Assembly (NCBI RefSeq): GCF_900188355.1
Contig: NZ_FZNX01000004.1
Span: forward strand, 186,001-250,000
Source of the DNA: Lutibacter flavus
GTDB taxonomy: Bacteria; Bacteroidota; Bacteroidia; Flavobacteriales; Flavobacteriaceae
DNA length: 64,000 nucleotides
Direction: 5' to 3'
Positions within the stretch are counted from its first letter, which is position 1. Each line of letters starts with the position of its first letter. The notes under the pieces are model-generated. The model was not told the origin of the DNA. It searched no databases and worked only from the letters and a program-made list of their open reading frames with translations. A program made the translations under genes and the position numbers. This document shows positions 1 through 9,168 of this stretch, one piece after another.

Positions 1-2
1 CA

Positions 3-314
3 GAAGCATTGGCACATTTAGGAGAACTTTCAAATGCTAAAGAAGCACTAAATCAAATAAGAAATAGAGCAGGCTTAAATAATACAACTGCACAAACACA
101 AACAGAACTTTTAGCAGCTATTTTACAGGAGCGAAGATTTGAATTGTTTACGGAGTTTGGACATCGATTTTTTGACTTGAAGCGATTTGATAGTATTCAA
201 TCTGTTTTGTCTGAAGTAAAGCCAGGTTGGGATACGAATGACATATTGTTCCCTATACCAGAAATAGAACTCAATCTAAATACAAATTTAACTCCTCAAA
301 ACCCAGGTTACTAA
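3..314 (+). CDS. SusD/RagB-family outer-membrane lipoprotein, C-terminal end (5' end outside window)
   Basis: The reading frame is open from the left edge of the window to a TAA at 312-314, so only the last ~103 residues are present. They carry the C-terminal signature of SusD/RagB proteins: 'LNQIRNRAGL', the helix 'ERRFELFTEFGHRFFDLKRF', and the tail 'LFPIPEIELNLNTNLTPQNPGY'. SusD proteins are surface lipoproteins that work with a SusC TonB-dependent porin to capture oligosaccharides or peptides. The SusC partner should lie to the left of the window. The stop codon overlaps the next ATG by one base (TAATG), so the peptidase gene is co-transcribed. The substrate cannot be read from this fragment, though the linked peptidase hints at peptides. 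Confidence 0.93.
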   Translation, partial: EALAHLGELSNAKEALNQIRNRAGLNNTTAQTQTELLAAILQERRFELFTEFGHRFFDLKRFDSIQSVLSEVKPGWDTNDILFPIPEIELNLNTNLTPQNPGY

Positions 315-2956
315 TGAATTTCATAATAAACAACTGTAAAATTATTTGGATTAATTGTATGTTGTTTTTGTTAGCCTGCCCGGTATCAGGGCAGGTCAAC
401 AAAACAAAACAATTGACAGCTTCCGACTATAAACTGTGGAGTAATTTAACTACTGAAAGTATTTCTGAACAGGGGAGATGGGTGAGTTATTCACTCTCGT
501 ATGAATCAATAATGGATACACTTTTTGTAAAAAACACAGTAACCGATAAAACTTTTGAATTCGCAAAAGGATTCAAAGGAAAGTTCTTAGGTGAAACTTG
601 GTTTGGGTGTTTGCTACCTGAGAATCGATTTCATTTGCAGAATTTAATAACAGGTAAAATACAAGTAGTTGACCAAGTTCAATCATTTGTTTTTGTAAAT
701 GAAGGGCAATATATCCTTCTTTTTTGTAATTCTCAAGATGAAAAAACGAAGATTATCATAAAAAATTTGAAGGGTGCTATTTTAGATACTATTGTAAATG
801 TGACTTCATTTTCGTTGAGTCCCAAGAGTGATAAACTCGCTTTTTGTACTTCCAATTCGAATAAATCTAAGGTTGGCTTGCTGCAATTTGGAAAAAAAAT
901 TATCAAATCCATGGTTACAAGTAGTAATGACAATGCATTTGAAAATATAGTTTGGCATAGAGAAGGGACATCAATTGTTTTTGTAGCGCGTTCAGTTTCA
1001 GCTAAAGCATTTACAGCAAATACAATTTTGTTCTACAAGATTAAAAACAAGCAATTGTTTCAATACAATACGAAAACTAGAAAGTCTTGGCCTAAAGAAA
1101 TGGTTTTGGTTGCTAATTATGTTTCATCACTTGGAATTTCAGATGACGAAGAATGCGTGTTTTTTAAAATGAAAAAAGATATTAAAATCAAGAACGACAA
1201 AAACAACTTAAATGTGCAGATTTGGAATACCAAGGATAAAGAATTGTATCCGTTGAGGACTATTTATGACAAATCTTTGACCACACTACGCACCCCACGT
1301 GTTGGAGCTTGGTGGCCAGAAAAAGGAAAATTGAGAGCTGTTGGAGATAACGAGCACCCAAATGTCTTATTAAATGGAAATCAGCAATGGGCACTTGTTT
1401 ATAACCCAGATGTTTATAAACCGTCTAGTAATCGTGAGCCATACCAAGATTATTATTTGGTAGACATAGCCACAAATGTGAAAACCCTGTTTTTGAAAAA
1501 ACAATATGGTTCTTCTGGATATTTATTTTTTTCACCCCAAGGAAAGTACATTGTATATTTTAGAGCACATAATTGGTGGGTATACTCGATAGCCAACCAA
1601 AAACATACCAATATAACCAAAAACAAAGAGATTTCATTTTTTAATGATTCAAGCGATCAGCCAGAAGAACCAGCTCCTTATGGTCTCTTGGGATGGACTA
1701 AAAACGATGCATCCTTGTTAATCTATGACCAGTTTGATATTTGGGAGTTTTCTATGGATAAAAATAGGGGCGGTAAAAAATTAACACAGGGTAGAGAACG
1801 TAAACAAATTTTCAGACTAGCAAATATAGAATATTGGGATCCAAGTAGTGTAAATTCAAAACCTCAAATAATCAATTTAGAAAATGGTGTCACGTTGAAA
1901 GTTAAAGCGATTGACAATAGTAAATCTGGTTACGTTAGGTTGAATAAGAACCGGAAAATAGCCCCAATTGTATTTGAATCAAAATTGCTTAGTTCAATTA
2001 AAAAAGCTAAAAAAAATAATGTATTCACTTTTGTAAAAGAAGATTTTAATGACCCTCCAGAATTAATTGTAAAATCAGGAAATGCTCAGCAAAAAACAGT
2101 TTTTAAAAGTAATCCGCAACATTTTAATTATAAGTGGGGCTTTTCACGATTGATAAAGTATAAAAAATCCAAGGAATCTGAATTAAAAGGGGTCCTGTTT
2201 TATCCTTTTAATTATAACGCCAAAAAACAATATCCCATGATTGTAGATATTTATGAAAAACAAACCCACAAATTACATAAGTACACCAATCCAAGTCTTT
2301 TAAATGGGGCAGAATTTAACATAACTTTTTTTACAAGTCAAGGCTATTTTGTATTGTTACCAGATATTGTTTATGAAATAGGTAATCCTGGTTTTTCTGC
2401 TGTTGATTGTGTAATAGCTGCAACAAAAACAGCCCTTTCGTTGGCTCCAATAGACAAAAATAAATTAGGGATTGTAGGGCATTCTTTTGGAGGTTATGAA
2501 ACAAATTTCATTATAACACAAACCAATATGTTTGCTGCTGCAGTTGCAGGAGCTGGTGTTTCTGATTTAACTAGCTGTTATTTTTCGGTTAATAAGGGTG
2601 AATTAAATTCCAATGCTTGGCGATTTGAATATCAACAGTTTCGTATGGGGAAACCCTGGTTCGAGAATAAAGAAGGGTATCTAAGAAATTCTCCATTGAA
2701 CGCAGTTTCAAACGTGACCACTCCGTTGTTATCGTATACGGGTGAAGAAGACCCAACCGTGGATCCATATCAATCAATGGAATTTTATATCGCACTGCGA
2801 AGATTAAAAAAAGAACATATTATGTTAATTTATCCTAAAGATGATCACGCTATTCAAATACCCGAAAATCAAATTGATTTAACAGGGCGACTCTCAGATT
2901 GGTTTGGATATTATTTAAAAGAGGAAAAAAGACCAGACTGGTTTGAACCCCAATAA
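314..2956 (+). CDS. S9 (prolyl oligopeptidase) family peptidase, exported
   Basis: An 880-residue protein with an N-terminal signal sequence ending near 'LLACPVSGQ'. Residues ~30-600 look like a beta-propeller domain, and the last ~250 are an alpha/beta-hydrolase domain. The nucleophile motif 'GHSFGGY' puts Ser at 724. Asp813 (in 'GEEDPTVDP') and His845 (in 'KDDHAI') complete the Ser-Asp-His triad in the family order. The start used overlaps the SusD stop by 1 nt. An ATG at 359 would give a shorter signal peptide and cannot be excluded. Coupling to SusD suggests that imported or surface-bound peptides are cleaved in the periplasm. A strong bidirectional terminator follows directly. Confidence 0.92.
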   Translation: MNFIINNCKIIWINCMLFLLACPVSGQVNKTKQLTASDYKLWSNLTTESISEQGRWVSYSLSYESIMDTLFVKNTVTDKTFEFAKGFKGKFLGETWFGCLLPENRFHLQNLITGKIQVVDQVQSFVFVNEGQYILLFCNSQDEKTKIIIKNLKGAILDTIVNVTSFSLSPKSDKLAFCTSNSNKSKVGLLQFGKKIIKSMVTSSNDNAFENIVWHREGTSIVFVARSVSAKAFTANTILFYKIKNKQLFQYNTKTRKSWPKEMVLVANYVSSLGISDDEECVFFKMKKDIKIKNDKNNLNVQIWNTKDKELYPLRTIYDKSLTTLRTPRVGAWWPEKGKLRAVGDNEHPNVLLNGNQQWALVYNPDVYKPSSNREPYQDYYLVDIATNVKTLFLKKQYGSSGYLFFSPQGKYIVYFRAHNWWVYSIANQKHTNITKNKEISFFNDSSDQPEEPAPYGLLGWTKNDASLLIYDQFDIWEFSMDKNRGGKKLTQGRERKQIFRLANIEYWDPSSVNSKPQIINLENGVTLKVKAIDNSKSGYVRLNKNRKIAPIVFESKLLSSIKKAKKNNVFTFVKEDFNDPPELIVKSGNAQQKTVFKSNPQHFNYKWGFSRLIKYKKSKESELKGVLFYPFNYNAKKQYPMIVDIYEKQTHKLHKYTNPSLLNGAEFNITFFTSQGYFVLLPDIVYEIGNPGFSAVDCVIAATKTALSLAPIDKNKLGIVGHSFGGYETNFIITQTNMFAAAVAGAGVSDLTSCYFSVNKGELNSNAWRFEYQQFRMGKPWFENKEGYLRNSPLNAVSNVTTPLLSYTGEEDPTVDPYQSMEFYIALRRLKKEHIMLIYPKDDHAIQIPENQIDLTGRLSDWFGYYLKEEKRPDWFEPQ

Positions 2957-2961
2957 AAAAT

Positions 2962-3000
2962 AACAATGCAGCTCTTTTGTGGAAGAGCTGCATTGTTTTT
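2962..3000. terminator. Bidirectional rho-independent terminator
   Basis: A perfect 15-bp inverted repeat (2962-2976 pairs with 2983-2997, 6-nt loop) is followed by a T run on the + strand and preceded by an A run. It separates the + strand SusD-peptidase operon from the convergent minus-strand DUF6520 cluster. Confidence 0.9.
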
Positions 3001-3022
3001 AAATATAATTCCTGAATCAATT

Positions 3023-3301
3023 TTAGTTATATATTTTGTACAATGGTACATTACATACATTGATACTTGGATTAATTTTCCCCCACAATCTACTACTACC
3101 GGAAGTACAGATAGTTGGAGTTGCAACAGGAGTACACATCTGTTCCGCATGACAAGGATCTGCTTGTGAAACAAATCGATAGCCTTGTGTTGTTGAAAGC
3201 GATTCTGTACTACCCATAGACATAGTAACAAAAGCACCTGCAATACCTAAAAAAATGACTGCTAATGGCATCATTATTCTTTTTAAAATTTGTGTTTTCA
3301 T
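3023..3301 (-). CDS. DUF6520-like small exported or membrane protein
   Basis: A 92-residue protein beginning 'MKTQILKRIMMPLAVIFLGI', a basic start plus one hydrophobic segment ('MPLAVIFLGIAGAFVTM'). This is the pattern I recognise from the Flavobacteria-specific DUF6520 family. The mature part has Cys at 50, 56, 65 and 83, suited to disulphides outside the cytoplasm. Its function is unknown. It is the last gene of a minus-strand cluster with a MauE-like membrane protein and a large single-anchor protein, and such neighbours often co-occur in Flavobacteriaceae, sometimes as several tandem DUF6520 copies. The two + strand ORFs overlapping it are antisense shadows. Confidence 0.75.
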   Translation of the reverse strand: MKTQILKRIMMPLAVIFLGIAGAFVTMSMGSTESLSTTQGYRFVSQADPCHAEQMCTPVATPTICTSGSSRLWGKINPSINVCNVPLYKIYN

Positions 3302-3361
3302 AATATTAAATATTTAAAATGATGACTTACTCTTTTTTACAGGTTTTCAGTCTTACCCCTG

Positions 3362-3375
3362 ATATCGGCCGATAT
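3362..3375. promoter_or_regulatory. 14-bp perfect palindrome between two cluster genes
   Basis: The sequence ATATCGGCCGATAT is a perfect GC-centred palindrome in a very AT-rich gap between the minus-strand genes ending at 3380 and starting at 3301. It could be a protein-binding site or a short hairpin. No T run follows. Confidence 0.3.
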
Positions 3376-3379
3376 ATAT

Positions 3380-4474
3380 TCAATTAGTTTTTGTGTAAGA
3401 ACTTGCTGCTTTATTTTGACTTAAATGCTCTATAAGTTCATAGCATACTATGTTATTTCCAATCAAGGCGTATAAAAAATGTCCTGATACAAGCATACTT
3501 TTCATTTTTTTATTGTTGATATCATAAACTGGAAAACTTGAACGGTAGGAGGCATCGGTAAGGTCATAGACATCAATAATACTAGCAATTTTCCATATAT
3601 TTTCGTCTTCATACAAGCCTGGTAATGCAGAATTTATATATAGTAAATTCCCAGCGGTTGCACTTGTTTTATTCACGACCAACGGTGGTTCAGCAAACGT
3701 TTTAAGTGTGCTATTTTTCTTTTGGACCAAATTTACCTGTGCTGTGCTTACCGTATCAATGGTATTCCCTCTATATGCTAATTGAAGGAATGGATCACTT
3801 ACAATATATTCATTCCGGTAACGGTACACATAAACAATGCGATTGAGTTCCTTATTAAAATGAAGACTTCCGTCCGTATCAAAGATGCCATCAAATTGTT
3901 TTTGTAAAAGATGATCACCATAAGCTACTTTTGAGATGTCCGAAAGATTAAGCGTACCTAACAGGCTTTCCCCACTTTTAGGTGTTAAATACCGAACAGC
4001 CATAGTAACAGAATCCATAGGTTTTAATTGAGAAAAATAATAGCCACTATTAATTTTTAACGAAGCCTTCCAGTCCCTTATGTTTCCTTTAAAAACATAG
4101 GGAGCGATTCCTTCAAAAACAAAAAAGTGTTTTCCTTGAACTCTTATTTGAGGGGAAGCAAATGGAAGGTCTTTTTCTGTTAATGTTATTTTATGGGTAG
4201 TTCTTTTTTGTAGCGTACTATCTAATGCTAAAATTTGTAAAGGAGCTGTATAATTTCCTAAATAAATCTTTCCATTTGCTACGCCTGCAAAATAGAAGGA
4301 ATTATAAACTAAGTCAGCCTGATAAATTTCTTGAGCTACATGTTGTGGGTACCTACGAATAAATTTGTTCTGATAATGGGTAATTTCTTCGGACAGGTGA
4401 AATAGGTAAAAGACGATCCCAACACCAATTAAAGCAGAAGTTAATAACAAGAAAAGTTTTACTTTATAGCTCAT
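3380..4474 (-). CDS. Membrane-anchored periplasmic protein, possibly beta-propeller, in MauE cluster
   Basis: A 364-residue protein with one N-terminal membrane segment (about residues 6-26, 'LFLLLTSALIGVGIVFYLF') and a long soluble part rich in beta-strand-like stretches such as 'FYFAGVANGKIYLGN' and 'NRIVYVYRYRNEYIVSDPF', which resemble propeller blades. I do not recognise a catalytic motif. The start ATG overlaps the stop of the MauE-like gene by 4 nt (ATGA), so translation is coupled. Proteins of this build are commonly found beside MauE/DoxX and DUF6520 genes in Flavobacteria, where their role is unknown. Confidence 0.7.
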   Translation of the reverse strand: MSYKVKLFLLLTSALIGVGIVFYLFHLSEEITHYQNKFIRRYPQHVAQEIYQADLVYNSFYFAGVANGKIYLGNYTAPLQILALDSTLQKRTTHKITLTEKDLPFASPQIRVQGKHFFVFEGIAPYVFKGNIRDWKASLKINSGYYFSQLKPMDSVTMAVRYLTPKSGESLLGTLNLSDISKVAYGDHLLQKQFDGIFDTDGSLHFNKELNRIVYVYRYRNEYIVSDPFLQLAYRGNTIDTVSTAQVNLVQKKNSTLKTFAEPPLVVNKTSATAGNLLYINSALPGLYEDENIWKIASIIDVYDLTDASYRSSFPVYDINNKKMKSMLVSGHFLYALIGNNIVCYELIEHLSQNKAASSYTKTN

Positions 4475-4920
4475 AATTTGACAGTTTTGCGTTTAAATAA
4501 TAGGGGATGTTCGGTTGTAAGTAGGATGGCAAATGCAGCTAAAAAAATAAATATGATATTAAAAACGAGATGCTGATTCCAAGTCATTTTTTCCAGTATC
4601 CCACCACAAGAGCAAGGAACGAAAGCACTGTAGTTTAATATAATATAGATATAAGCTGTAAACAGCACCATTAATAAATAAGATGTAAACAAACCAATAA
4701 ATCGAAATTTTGGAATTAACAATAAAGAAGCTATAATATATTCAGTAACAGGAACTAGAATTGTAATCCAATCTGCAAATGAACTAAGTAAAGGTGACTG
4801 TCCTAACTGAATTTTAAAGTTTTCAAAATCTAAAAGTTTACTTGTGGCAGCATATACAAGCATAAAAACATACAAGTAACAAATGATACTAATTATATTT
4901 TTTCTTAGGCTAAATTTCAT
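4471..4920 (-). CDS. MauE/DoxX-family redox-associated membrane protein
   Basis: A 149-residue protein with four predicted membrane helices (about residues 10-25, 52-70, 74-95, 118-134). The 'CSCGG' motif (Cys103 and Cys105) lies just after the third helix, as in MauE-like proteins that handle disulphide or thiol redox chemistry in the periplasmic membrane. It is the first gene of the minus-strand cluster 3023-4920. MauE is known for helping form disulphides in methylamine dehydrogenase, but no such enzyme is visible here. The Cys-rich DUF6520 product two genes downstream is a possible client; that is inference. Confidence 0.8.
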   Translation of the reverse strand: MKFSLRKNIISIICYLYVFMLVYAATSKLLDFENFKIQLGQSPLLSSFADWITILVPVTEYIIASLLLIPKFRFIGLFTSYLLMVLFTAYIYIILNYSAFVPCSCGGILEKMTWNQHLVFNIIFIFLAAFAILLTTEHPLLFKRKTVKL

Positions 4921-5066
4921 ATCAAAAAATTATACAGTTTTAATTTGATACAAAATTCCAACAAAACAAACTTATAAGTATTATCTAATCAGTAGGTTGG
5001 CTTATTGAAAAAGGATTAGTTTAAGAAGTTTATAAAAATTGATTATTTAATTGAAGCTAATTGCCT

Positions 5067-5999
5067 TTATGATGACTTTGTCAAACTAGTATATTTTCTC
5101 GAAACATTGTTAGGAGAATAGCCAAAGAGTTTTTTGAAGGCTTTTGAAAAATTTGGATATGTTGAAAAGCCGCACATAGTAGCAATTTCTTTAAGTGGTA
5201 TCGTTGATTGTTGAATTAAAAGATGAGCCCTTTGTAGTCTTTTGTTATTATAAAATCGATAAATACTCGTTTTAAATAAATACTTAAATCCAAATTTAAG
5301 CTTGTATTCATTTGTACCAAAAATACGTGAAAGCTCTTTTATGGTTGGAAGGGGTTTATCCAAATTATTTAATATATAGTCATAAACTTTCTGTATCAAT
5401 TGTACATCCGATAAACGATACAGACCTGTGGGTTTAATAGTTTCGGTAGAAGAAATTAATTTGGTTGGTAAGGCAGTATCTTCAATAATATTAGACACGG
5501 AACTAACTAAAATATCATTATTATGAAAAAGCCTAGAGATATTGCAAAATGAAGGTCTTTGTAAGTTATTTTTTGTGATATAGGTTAGTTGTTGTGCAGA
5601 TCTATGTGTCAAATCCTTTTGTAAATCCTCTTTAATACCATTCCATACTACAACAGATTCTTTCGATAGGATTGTTGAAAATTGTTTATTGATTAAATCC
5701 TCTGGTGAATATCCTAAAATATTGAATACATCTGAATTGAAACTTTTAATAATAAAATTTGAATCCAAAATAAAAGAAGTTTGCACAAGATATTTGCTAG
5801 AATGGTGTGGGTTTACAAATCCTTTATGTGAAATTAAACTATTCAATTCCTCGGCTAACATGTTTACCAAAACAATTAAAGTTTCAAGATTATCATCTTC
5901 ACCTGATCGTTCAACTCGTTGTGTAAAATTACCTTTACCCATCTGAATCAACATTTGATAGATGTTTTGAAAACGAATGTTATTTGAATCTGAATCCAT
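5067..5999 (-). CDS. PAS-domain AraC-family transcriptional regulator
   Basis: A 310-residue protein with three parts. Residues ~10-60 are helical and HAMP-like ('GNFTQRVERSGEDDNLETL'). Residues ~68-175 form a PAS sensor ('FILDSNFIIKSFNSDVFNIL', 'GYSPEDL'). Residues ~205-305 form an AraC/XylS HTH domain ('IKELSRIFGTNEYKLKFGF' and 'LKEIATMCGFSTYPNFSKAF'). There is no membrane segment, so it should be cytoplasmic and sense a small ligand or redox state through the PAS fold. It lies next to a DUF7793-like gene and diverges from the oxoamine-synthase fusion at 6651, which is the likeliest target. Confidence 0.85.
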   Translation of the reverse strand: MDSDSNNIRFQNIYQMLIQMGKGNFTQRVERSGEDDNLETLIVLVNMLAEELNSLISHKGFVNPHHSSKYLVQTSFILDSNFIIKSFNSDVFNILGYSPEDLINKQFSTILSKESVVVWNGIKEDLQKDLTHRSAQQLTYITKNNLQRPSFCNISRLFHNNDILVSSVSNIIEDTALPTKLISSTETIKPTGLYRLSDVQLIQKVYDYILNNLDKPLPTIKELSRIFGTNEYKLKFGFKYLFKTSIYRFYNNKRLQRAHLLIQQSTIPLKEIATMCGFSTYPNFSKAFKKLFGYSPNNVSRKYTSLTKSS

Positions 6000-6031
6000 T
6001 AAACTGAAGATTATGTTTTAATTCAAAAAAA

Positions 6032-6409
6032 CTAAATATAATTTGAAAGGAATTCTAATGCATCTGTCTTGTCATTAAACAATTGTGACGGCACAGCGGG
6101 TTTATTAATAGTAACATAGAATGTTGCAATTGCTTTTAATACTTTTTGATGAACAAGAAAGCTAACTGCTTTTGTTAAGACGGAGCCAGATTGCGCTAAA
6201 TAATCTCTAGCAGCTTTATCAATTTGAATAATGCCTCGAACATCACAAAAAATAGGGTAAGAAACTTCATTTTGAAAATGTATTCGGTCAGCAACTATAC
6301 GTTGAGCAGCAGCTAAATCAATGACTACACCCTGTTTATATTCAAAAAAAAGGATTTGGTCACTTATCCAAAATTTGGCAAATTTATTTTCAAAGAATTC
6401 TTGTTCCAT
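6032..6409 (-). CDS. DUF7793-like (STAS/SEC14-like fold) cytoplasmic protein
   Basis: A 125-residue soluble protein with an alternating strand-helix pattern ('FWISDQILFFEYKQG', 'YPIFCDVRGIIQIDK', 'IATFYVTINKP'). It resembles the small STAS/SpoIIAA-like proteins grouped as DUF7793 in Bacteroidota, usually found beside PAS or histidine-kinase regulators. There is no catalytic motif and no signal peptide. It is upstream of and co-directional with the PAS-AraC gene (32-bp gap), so the two are probably one transcript. A role as partner or antagonist of the regulator is plausible but only inferred from context. Confidence 0.6.
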   Translation of the reverse strand: MEQEFFENKFAKFWISDQILFFEYKQGVVIDLAAAQRIVADRIHFQNEVSYPIFCDVRGIIQIDKAARDYLAQSGSVLTKAVSFLVHQKVLKAIATFYVTINKPAVPSQLFNDKTDALEFLSNYI

Positions 6410-6573
6410 TTCATATTTTTTTTACTAAAGTAACATAAAATTTATTTATTTAGTAAATTATTTAATTCTTATGGCTATAATTTATAGTGAATTAGCTTGT
6501 TTTTTATCATATCAGTAGTTTAAGTTGTCTAAAAAGTATTTTTATCGGAAAAGTTACAATCGTATTGTTTTTT

Positions 6574-6633
6574 TTATAGAATTTTAGGACTATAATTCTG
6601 AAATAACAAGGATTTTAATTTAAAATTCTATAA
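6574..6633 (+). promoter_or_regulatory. 13-bp inverted repeat upstream of the oxoamine-synthase fusion
   Basis: TTATAGAATTTTA (6574-6586) is repeated in inverted orientation as TAAAATTCTATAA (6621-6633), ending 17 nt before the ATG at 6651. The arms are 34 nt apart. It could be a dimeric operator for the divergent PAS-AraC regulator or a leader hairpin that affects translation. The rest of the 240-bp divergent gap shows no clear TAnnTTTG box. Confidence 0.45.
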
Positions 6634-6650
6634 ATAAATAATTGTAAGCT

Positions 6651-9068
6651 ATGGCAAAAATCAAATCAAATAATTTTTTAGATACTGTAAACGAAGTATT
6701 TACAGACGCAAAAGAAGCAGGGATTTTACACCTGTACGCAGAAGATGAATCATTTTCAGGAAGAACTTTGCAAATACAAAACAAAAAACTCTTTCATTTT
6801 GGAACAACAGGATATTTGGGGTTAGAACAAGATATTCGATTAAAAGAGGCTGCAATTAATGCCATTACAAAATATGGAACTCAATTTCCGCTGTCCAAAT
6901 CTTATATTTCTCATCCATTATATAAAACATTAGAGGAACATGTTAAAGAAATGTATGGGAATAATATCATTATAACAAAGAATAGTACGTTAGGACATCT
7001 TGGAGTTATTCCAAGCGCTGTAGATGATCAAGATGCAATTATTTTAGATCATCAAGTTCATTGGAGTGTACAGAGCGCAGCAAAAACACTTAAGTCAAGA
7101 AGTGTTCCCATAGAAATGATTCGCCATAATAATCTTCAAATGTTGGAAGATAAAATTAAAGCATTGTCTCCAAAACATAAAAGAATATGGTATATGTGTG
7201 ATGGTATTTATTCAATGTATGGAGATTATGCACCCATCAAAGAATTAGTAGCATTATGCAATAAATATCCTCAATTATTTTTGTATTGTGATGATGTACA
7301 TGGGATGAGTTGGATTGGGAAAAAAGGGACAGGTTATGTTCTTAGTCAACTAACCGAACTTCCAAAAAATATATTAATTTTTGGAACTCTAAGTAAAACT
7401 TTTGGTGCAAGTGGCGCCTTTTTAGCGTGCTCTGACACTAAAATGTATCAAAAAATTAAAACCTTTGGAGGACCTCTAACTTTCTCAGCACAATTAGAGC
7501 CAGCCTCAGTTGGTGCAGCTATTGCTTCTGCTAAAATTCACTTATCTCCTGAAATATATACACTCCAATCAGAATTAAAAGAACGTATTGATCTATTTAA
7601 TCATTTACTGAGTCAAACTGATTTACCACTAGTTAATAAAAACAATTCACCAGTTTTTTACATTGGAACAGGAATGCCAAAAACAGGATATAATTTTGTT
7701 AATAGGTTGATGCAAGAAGGATATTTTGTCAATCTAGGACTTTTTCCAGCAGTACCTGTGAAGAATACCGGAGTACGAATCACAATTTCAAGGCATAATC
7801 AGAAAGAAGAAATTAAAAGTTTGGTGGCAGCAATGTCGTATCATTTCCCTAAGTCTTTAGATAGCACCAATACCACTAAACATAGGGTGTATAGTGCATT
7901 TAAAATACCAACACCAATGGTAGCTGATGATGAAACTTCAAATAAGTTGACTTTGCAAATGGAAGATACCATCCAAAATATAGCTAAAGTAGAGTGGAAT
8001 GAAATGCTTGGAAAGCAAGGGATATTTGATTGGGAAGGATTGTTGTTTTTAGAAAGTGTTTTTAATAATAATATAATGAAAGAACACAATTGGAAGTTTT
8101 ACTATTTTATAATTAGGGACACCAAAAATAAGCCAATCCTTGCTACTTTTTTTACGTTCAATCTCTGGAAAGAAGATATGCTTGCTTCTGAAACAGTTTC
8201 CATCAAATTAGAACAGCAACGAATAAAAAATCCATACTTGTTTACATCTTATGTTCTTAGTATGGGGTCTCTTTTTAGTGAGGGTCAGCATTATTATTTA
8301 GATAAGAATCATTCAGATTCTAAGATGGCTTTTAATATGATGTTTCAAAAATTAGATGATTTGGACTTAAAGTTAAATCCATCAATGCTAGTATTGCGGG
8401 ATTTTGAAATGGATGCTAACTTAAATCAAAAATTTCATCAACAAGGTTTTATAAAAGCAAATATGCCAGAATCTTGTACTATTGAAAATTTAAATTGGAA
8501 TAATACAGATGTATATATAGCTTCTTTATCTTCAAGAAATCGAAGACATTTTAGAAAAGATATAGTACCCTTTGAATCCTGTTTCGAAATAACAATTAAA
8601 TCAGAATTGAATTCACAAGAACTATCACATTTATATGATTTATACGAAAATGTAAGAAAGAACAATCTAGGATTAAATACGTTTTCATTTCCAAAAAAAA
8701 TGCTTGAAATTATGTCAAATCATCCAAATTGGGAATTTATAATACTAACTCTTAAAAAGGAGTTAAATCCACAAAACAGTATTCCTGTAGGCGTTATGTT
8801 TTGCTATAAAAATGGAAATAATTTATATACTCCAGCTTTTGTAGGTATGAATTATACGTATTTACGAAAGTATCAAATTTATCGTCAGCTGTTATTTCAA
8901 ACTATTAAAAGAGCAGGAGAACTTCATTTTAAAAGCATAAATTTTGGAATGACAGCAGCCTTTGAAAAGAAGAAGTTAGGAGCAAAAATTAAATCAAAAG
9001 TAGCCTATATTCAAGCAAAAGATAATTTTTCAATGGAAATGATGGATGCCATTAATAACGAAAATTAA
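6651..9068 (+). CDS. Bifunctional alpha-oxoamine synthase-like PLP enzyme / GNAT-fold acyltransferase
   Basis: An 805-residue fusion. Residues ~30-400 are a fold-type I PLP enzyme of the alpha-oxoamine synthase group (BioF, Kbl, serine palmitoyltransferase, CqsA). The PLP-ring Asp214 and His217 lie in 'DDVHGMSWIG', and the Schiff-base Lys249 in 'GTLSKTFGASGAF'. Residues ~440-790 match a GNAT-like acyltransferase ('SSRNRRHFRKDI', 'LYDLYENVRKNN', 'FGMTAAFEKKKLGAKI'). Known AOS enzymes condense an amino acid with an acyl-CoA or acyl-ACP. The C-terminal domain would then acylate the product or supply the acyl group. Candidate products are a signalling ketone, a sulfonolipid-like base or a capped amino lipid. 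No dehydrogenase or carrier protein adjoins it. Confidence 0.8.
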   Translation: MAKIKSNNFLDTVNEVFTDAKEAGILHLYAEDESFSGRTLQIQNKKLFHFGTTGYLGLEQDIRLKEAAINAITKYGTQFPLSKSYISHPLYKTLEEHVKEMYGNNIIITKNSTLGHLGVIPSAVDDQDAIILDHQVHWSVQSAAKTLKSRSVPIEMIRHNNLQMLEDKIKALSPKHKRIWYMCDGIYSMYGDYAPIKELVALCNKYPQLFLYCDDVHGMSWIGKKGTGYVLSQLTELPKNILIFGTLSKTFGASGAFLACSDTKMYQKIKTFGGPLTFSAQLEPASVGAAIASAKIHLSPEIYTLQSELKERIDLFNHLLSQTDLPLVNKNNSPVFYIGTGMPKTGYNFVNRLMQEGYFVNLGLFPAVPVKNTGVRITISRHNQKEEIKSLVAAMSYHFPKSLDSTNTTKHRVYSAFKIPTPMVADDETSNKLTLQMEDTIQNIAKVEWNEMLGKQGIFDWEGLLFLESVFNNNIMKEHNWKFYYFIIRDTKNKPILATFFTFNLWKEDMLASETVSIKLEQQRIKNPYLFTSYVLSMGSLFSEGQHYYLDKNHSDSKMAFNMMFQKLDDLDLKLNPSMLVLRDFEMDANLNQKFHQQGFIKANMPESCTIENLNWNNTDVYIASLSSRNRRHFRKDIVPFESCFEITIKSELNSQELSHLYDLYENVRKNNLGLNTFSFPKKMLEIMSNHPNWEFIILTLKKELNPQNSIPVGVMFCYKNGNNLYTPAFVGMNYTYLRKYQIYRQLLFQTIKRAGELHFKSINFGMTAAFEKKKLGAKIKSKVAYIQAKDNFSMEMMDAINNEN

Positions 9069-9091
9069 TGTATTAAACTGACTTTTTTTAG

Positions 9092-9137
9092 CCAATTTTA
9101 ACTTTACCAGATAATTTTTAGTGCCCAATTTTAACTT
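9092..9137 (+). repeat. Direct repeats upstream of rteC
   Basis: CCAATTTTAACTT occurs at 9092-9104 and again at 9125-9137, 33 nt apart (about three helical turns), ending 31 nt before the rteC ATG. The spacing suits a regulator binding the same DNA face twice. Confidence 0.45.
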
Positions 9138-9168
9138 GAATTTTAAACAAATTTGCAAGCACAATTAG

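Noticed and set aside
2966..3169. Open frames on both strands near 3.0-3.2 kb besides the DUF6520 gene
   Set aside because: They are shadows of the DUF6520 gene or start inside the terminator hairpin.
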